Origin: Thermoanaerobaculales bacterium | GTDB taxonomy: Bacteria; Acidobacteriota; Thermoanaerobaculia; Thermoanaerobaculales; Sulfomarinibacteraceae | Direction: 5' to 3' | Length of the DNA: 19,261 bases | NCBI GenBank assembly: GCA_025456385.1 | Contig: JALOKS010000052.1 | Coordinates: 1-19,261, forward strand | Shown: positions 17,770-19,261 of the stretch, piece by piece | Position numbering within the stretch: the stretch's first letter is position 1 | Layout of the letters: each line of letters starts with the position of its first letter | Position numbers and translations under genes: made by a program | The notes under the pieces: generated by a model | Database searches by the model: none | Told to the model about the DNA's origin: nothing | What the model saw: only the letters and a program-made list of their open reading frames with translations

Positions 17770-17785
17770 CCCGGGCCGTGGGCGC

Positions 17786-17814
17786 TCGACAGCGGGCCGC
17801 GAGCAGGCTAAGGT
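17786..17814 (+). promoter_or_regulatory. Candidate promoter of the Cys/Met PLP-enzyme gene
   Basis: TCGACA (17786-17791) and TAAGGT (17809-17814) are spaced by exactly 17 bases. The -35 matches five of six consensus bases; the -10 keeps only the TA...T frame. The expected start (about 17821) leaves a short leader carrying the AGGAGGG site at about 17833-17838. Confidence 0.45.
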
Positions 17815-17843
17815 GCGAGCGCGAACGGCGACAGGAGGGACCG

Positions 17844-19034
17844 ATGAGCCACGATCTGCGCAAGTACGGCACGAACACCCAGGCGGTCCACGCCGGGCAG
17901 TACGTCGACGAGGCCACCGGTGCGGTCGCGCCTCCCATCGTCCAGACCTCGACCTTCGCCTTCGCGAGCTGCCGGCAGGGCGCCGAGCGCTTCGCCGGCG
18001 AGGCCGAAGGCTACATCTACACCCGCATGGGCAACCCGACGATCGCCCGCCTCGAGGAGGCGGTCGCAACCCTCGAAGGCGGCGCCCAGGGCCTCGCCAC
18101 CGGCTCGGGAATGGGAGCCCTCTGCACCATCGTGTTCTCGCTCATGAACGGCGGCGAGCACATGGTCGGCACCTCGTCGGTCTACGGGCCGTCGCGGGTC
18201 GTGATGGAGCGCGACTTCAGCCGCTTCGGCCTCGAGTCGAGCTTCGTCGACACCTGCGACCTCGACGCGCTGCGTGCGGCCATCCGGCCGAACACCACGA
18301 TGGTCTTCGTCGAGACGCCGGCCAACCCCACTGTCTCCCTGACGGACATCGCCGCCGCCGCCGAGATCGCCCACGAGCACGGGGCCCTGCTCGTGGTCGA
18401 CAACACCTTTGCGTCACCGATCCTGCAGCGGCCGCTCGAGCTCGGCGCCGACGTGGTCATGCACTCGTTGACGAAGTTCATCAACGGCCACACCGACATC
18501 GTCGCCGGCATGGTCGTGCCGGGCACCGCCGAGCTGCGGGCGCGCATCAAGAAGGTCCACGCCTACCTCGGCGCCTGCATGGACCCGCACCAGGCCTGGC
18601 TCGCCCTGCGCGGCATGCGGACCCTCGGCATGCGCGTGCGCACGGCGCAGGAGAACGCGGGCGTGATCGCGCGCTTCCTCGAGGCGCACCCGAAGGTCGA
18701 GTGGGTGCGTTACCCGGGGCTTCCGAGCCACCCGCAGCACGAGCTCGCCGAGCGGCAGATGGACGGGCCGGGCTCCCTGATCTCCTTCGAGGTCAGGGGC
18801 GGCATCGAAGCCGGCACCCGCCTCCTCGACAGCGTCGAGCTCATGACCCTCGCGGTGTCCCTCGGCGGTATCGAGACCCTGATCCAGCACCCCTCGTCCA
18901 TGACCCACGCCGCCATGGCGCACGAGGACCGCCTCGCCGCCGGCATCAGCGACGGCCTGGTCCGGGTCTCGATCGGCTGCGAGGACGCCGAGGACCTGAT
19001 CGCCGACTTCGAGCAGGCGCTGAAGCAGGTTTGA
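17844..19034 (+). CDS. Cys/Met metabolism PLP enzyme (cystathionine gamma-lyase/synthase or methionine gamma-lyase type)
   Basis: The protein has 396 residues with AGGAGGG just before ATG 17844. Family marks are the phosphate-binding pair in YIYTRMGNPT (Tyr60, Arg62), SGMGAL (88-93), Tyr114 in SSVYGPSR, VVDNTF with Asp186, and the PLP Lys211 in HSLTKFINGH. The close is HPSSMTHAAM, then SIGCEDAEDLI. Numbering coincides with Pseudomonas methionine gamma-lyase, which it resembles along its length. However, Cys116 of that enzyme, linked to gamma-lyase specificity, is Pro116 here. The reaction (elimination from methionine/homocysteine/cystathionine or sulfur transfer to an activated homoserine) therefore cannot be fixed. 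No met or cys genes are adjacent. Confidence 0.85.
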   Translation: MSHDLRKYGTNTQAVHAGQYVDEATGAVAPPIVQTSTFAFASCRQGAERFAGEAEGYIYTRMGNPTIARLEEAVATLEGGAQGLATGSGMGALCTIVFSLMNGGEHMVGTSSVYGPSRVVMERDFSRFGLESSFVDTCDLDALRAAIRPNTTMVFVETPANPTVSLTDIAAAAEIAHEHGALLVVDNTFASPILQRPLELGADVVMHSLTKFINGHTDIVAGMVVPGTAELRARIKKVHAYLGACMDPHQAWLALRGMRTLGMRVRTAQENAGVIARFLEAHPKVEWVRYPGLPSHPQHELAERQMDGPGSLISFEVRGGIEAGTRLLDSVELMTLAVSLGGIETLIQHPSSMTHAAMAHEDRLAAGISDGLVRVSIGCEDAEDLIADFEQALKQV

Positions 19035-19038
19035 GCCC

Positions 19039-19138
<100 letters not shown>

Positions 19139-19142
<4 letters not shown>

Positions 19143-19261
19143 ATCAGCGCGTCCTCCATCGGTCCGAGGCGCACGAGCTCGATGCGCCCGGGGTCGCTGA
19201 CGCCGAGTCCGTAGCGTTCGCCGGCGAGCCGGATGTGGTGCGGCGGCGGCGTGATCGGGCG
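19139..19261 (-). CDS. C-terminus of an unrecognised protein, partial
   Basis: The minus-strand frame is open from the right edge to TGA at 19139-19141. It encodes 40 residues including PPPHHIRLAGERYGLGVSDP and RIELVRLGPMEDALI, composed like a real protein rather than a shadow frame. The final codon and stop lie in or against the heptad arm. I do not recognise the family. Confidence 0.55.

Noticed and set aside
17725..17770. Insertion-sequence end or attachment site
   Set aside because: There is no transposase or integrase nearby, no target duplication is visible, and the palindrome is a single symmetric unit.

Overview
This is a GC-rich chromosomal stretch, densely coded on both strands. 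It has no rRNA, tRNA, CRISPR or transposase that I can see. The full operon for Alternative Complex III, the very high GC and the many short-period intergenic repeats fit an environmental bacterium, possibly of the Acidobacteriota. That placement is inference from gene content, not a phylogenetic result.

Layout. (1) Positions 1-4067 (+) hold the end of a lasso-peptide-type RiPP cluster. It has an asparagine-synthetase-like cyclase (5' end outside the window), a 55-residue precursor with the lasso leader signature, an HPr-kinase-like ATP-binding protein, and a PRMT-like methyltransferase with a PqqD-like tail. The genes overlap by ATGA or nearly abut. No leader peptidase (B protein) or exporter lies in the window; they may be upstream of base 1. 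(2) Positions 4073-5374 (-) hold a DUF4388 regulatory-type protein, preceded by a possible 17-codon leader ORF with the strongest ribosome-binding site nearby. (3) Positions 5695-13706 (-) hold the Alternative Complex III operon: actA (pentaheme cytochrome), actB (Fe-S/molybdopterin-fold), actC (NrfD-like), actD (DUF3341), actE (monoheme cytochrome), actF, and a small single-span membrane protein. actB carries a one-base frameshift near 11404-11418. A good sigma70-like promoter precedes actA. (4) Positions 13771-19034 hold low-specificity threonine aldolase (+), a membrane-anchored hypothetical protein (-), a short secreted PstS-like protein (+), glycogen synthase (-) and a Cys/Met-metabolism PLP enzyme (+). 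The C-terminus of an unrecognised gene (-) runs off the right edge.

The gene-poor gaps carry two repeat families. Four gaps hold an element with arms of 7-bp tandem repeats (GAATTTT, AATTCGG, GAATTGA variants) flanking a GC-rich hairpin. The glgA/PLP-enzyme gap holds an 8-bp-period palindrome built on ACGTTYRA units. Some heptad arms run into the ends of genes and supply their stop codons.

The act genes should together build a membrane quinol:electron-acceptor oxidoreductase. The RiPP genes should make and modify one small peptide. The remaining genes look like independent metabolic functions.
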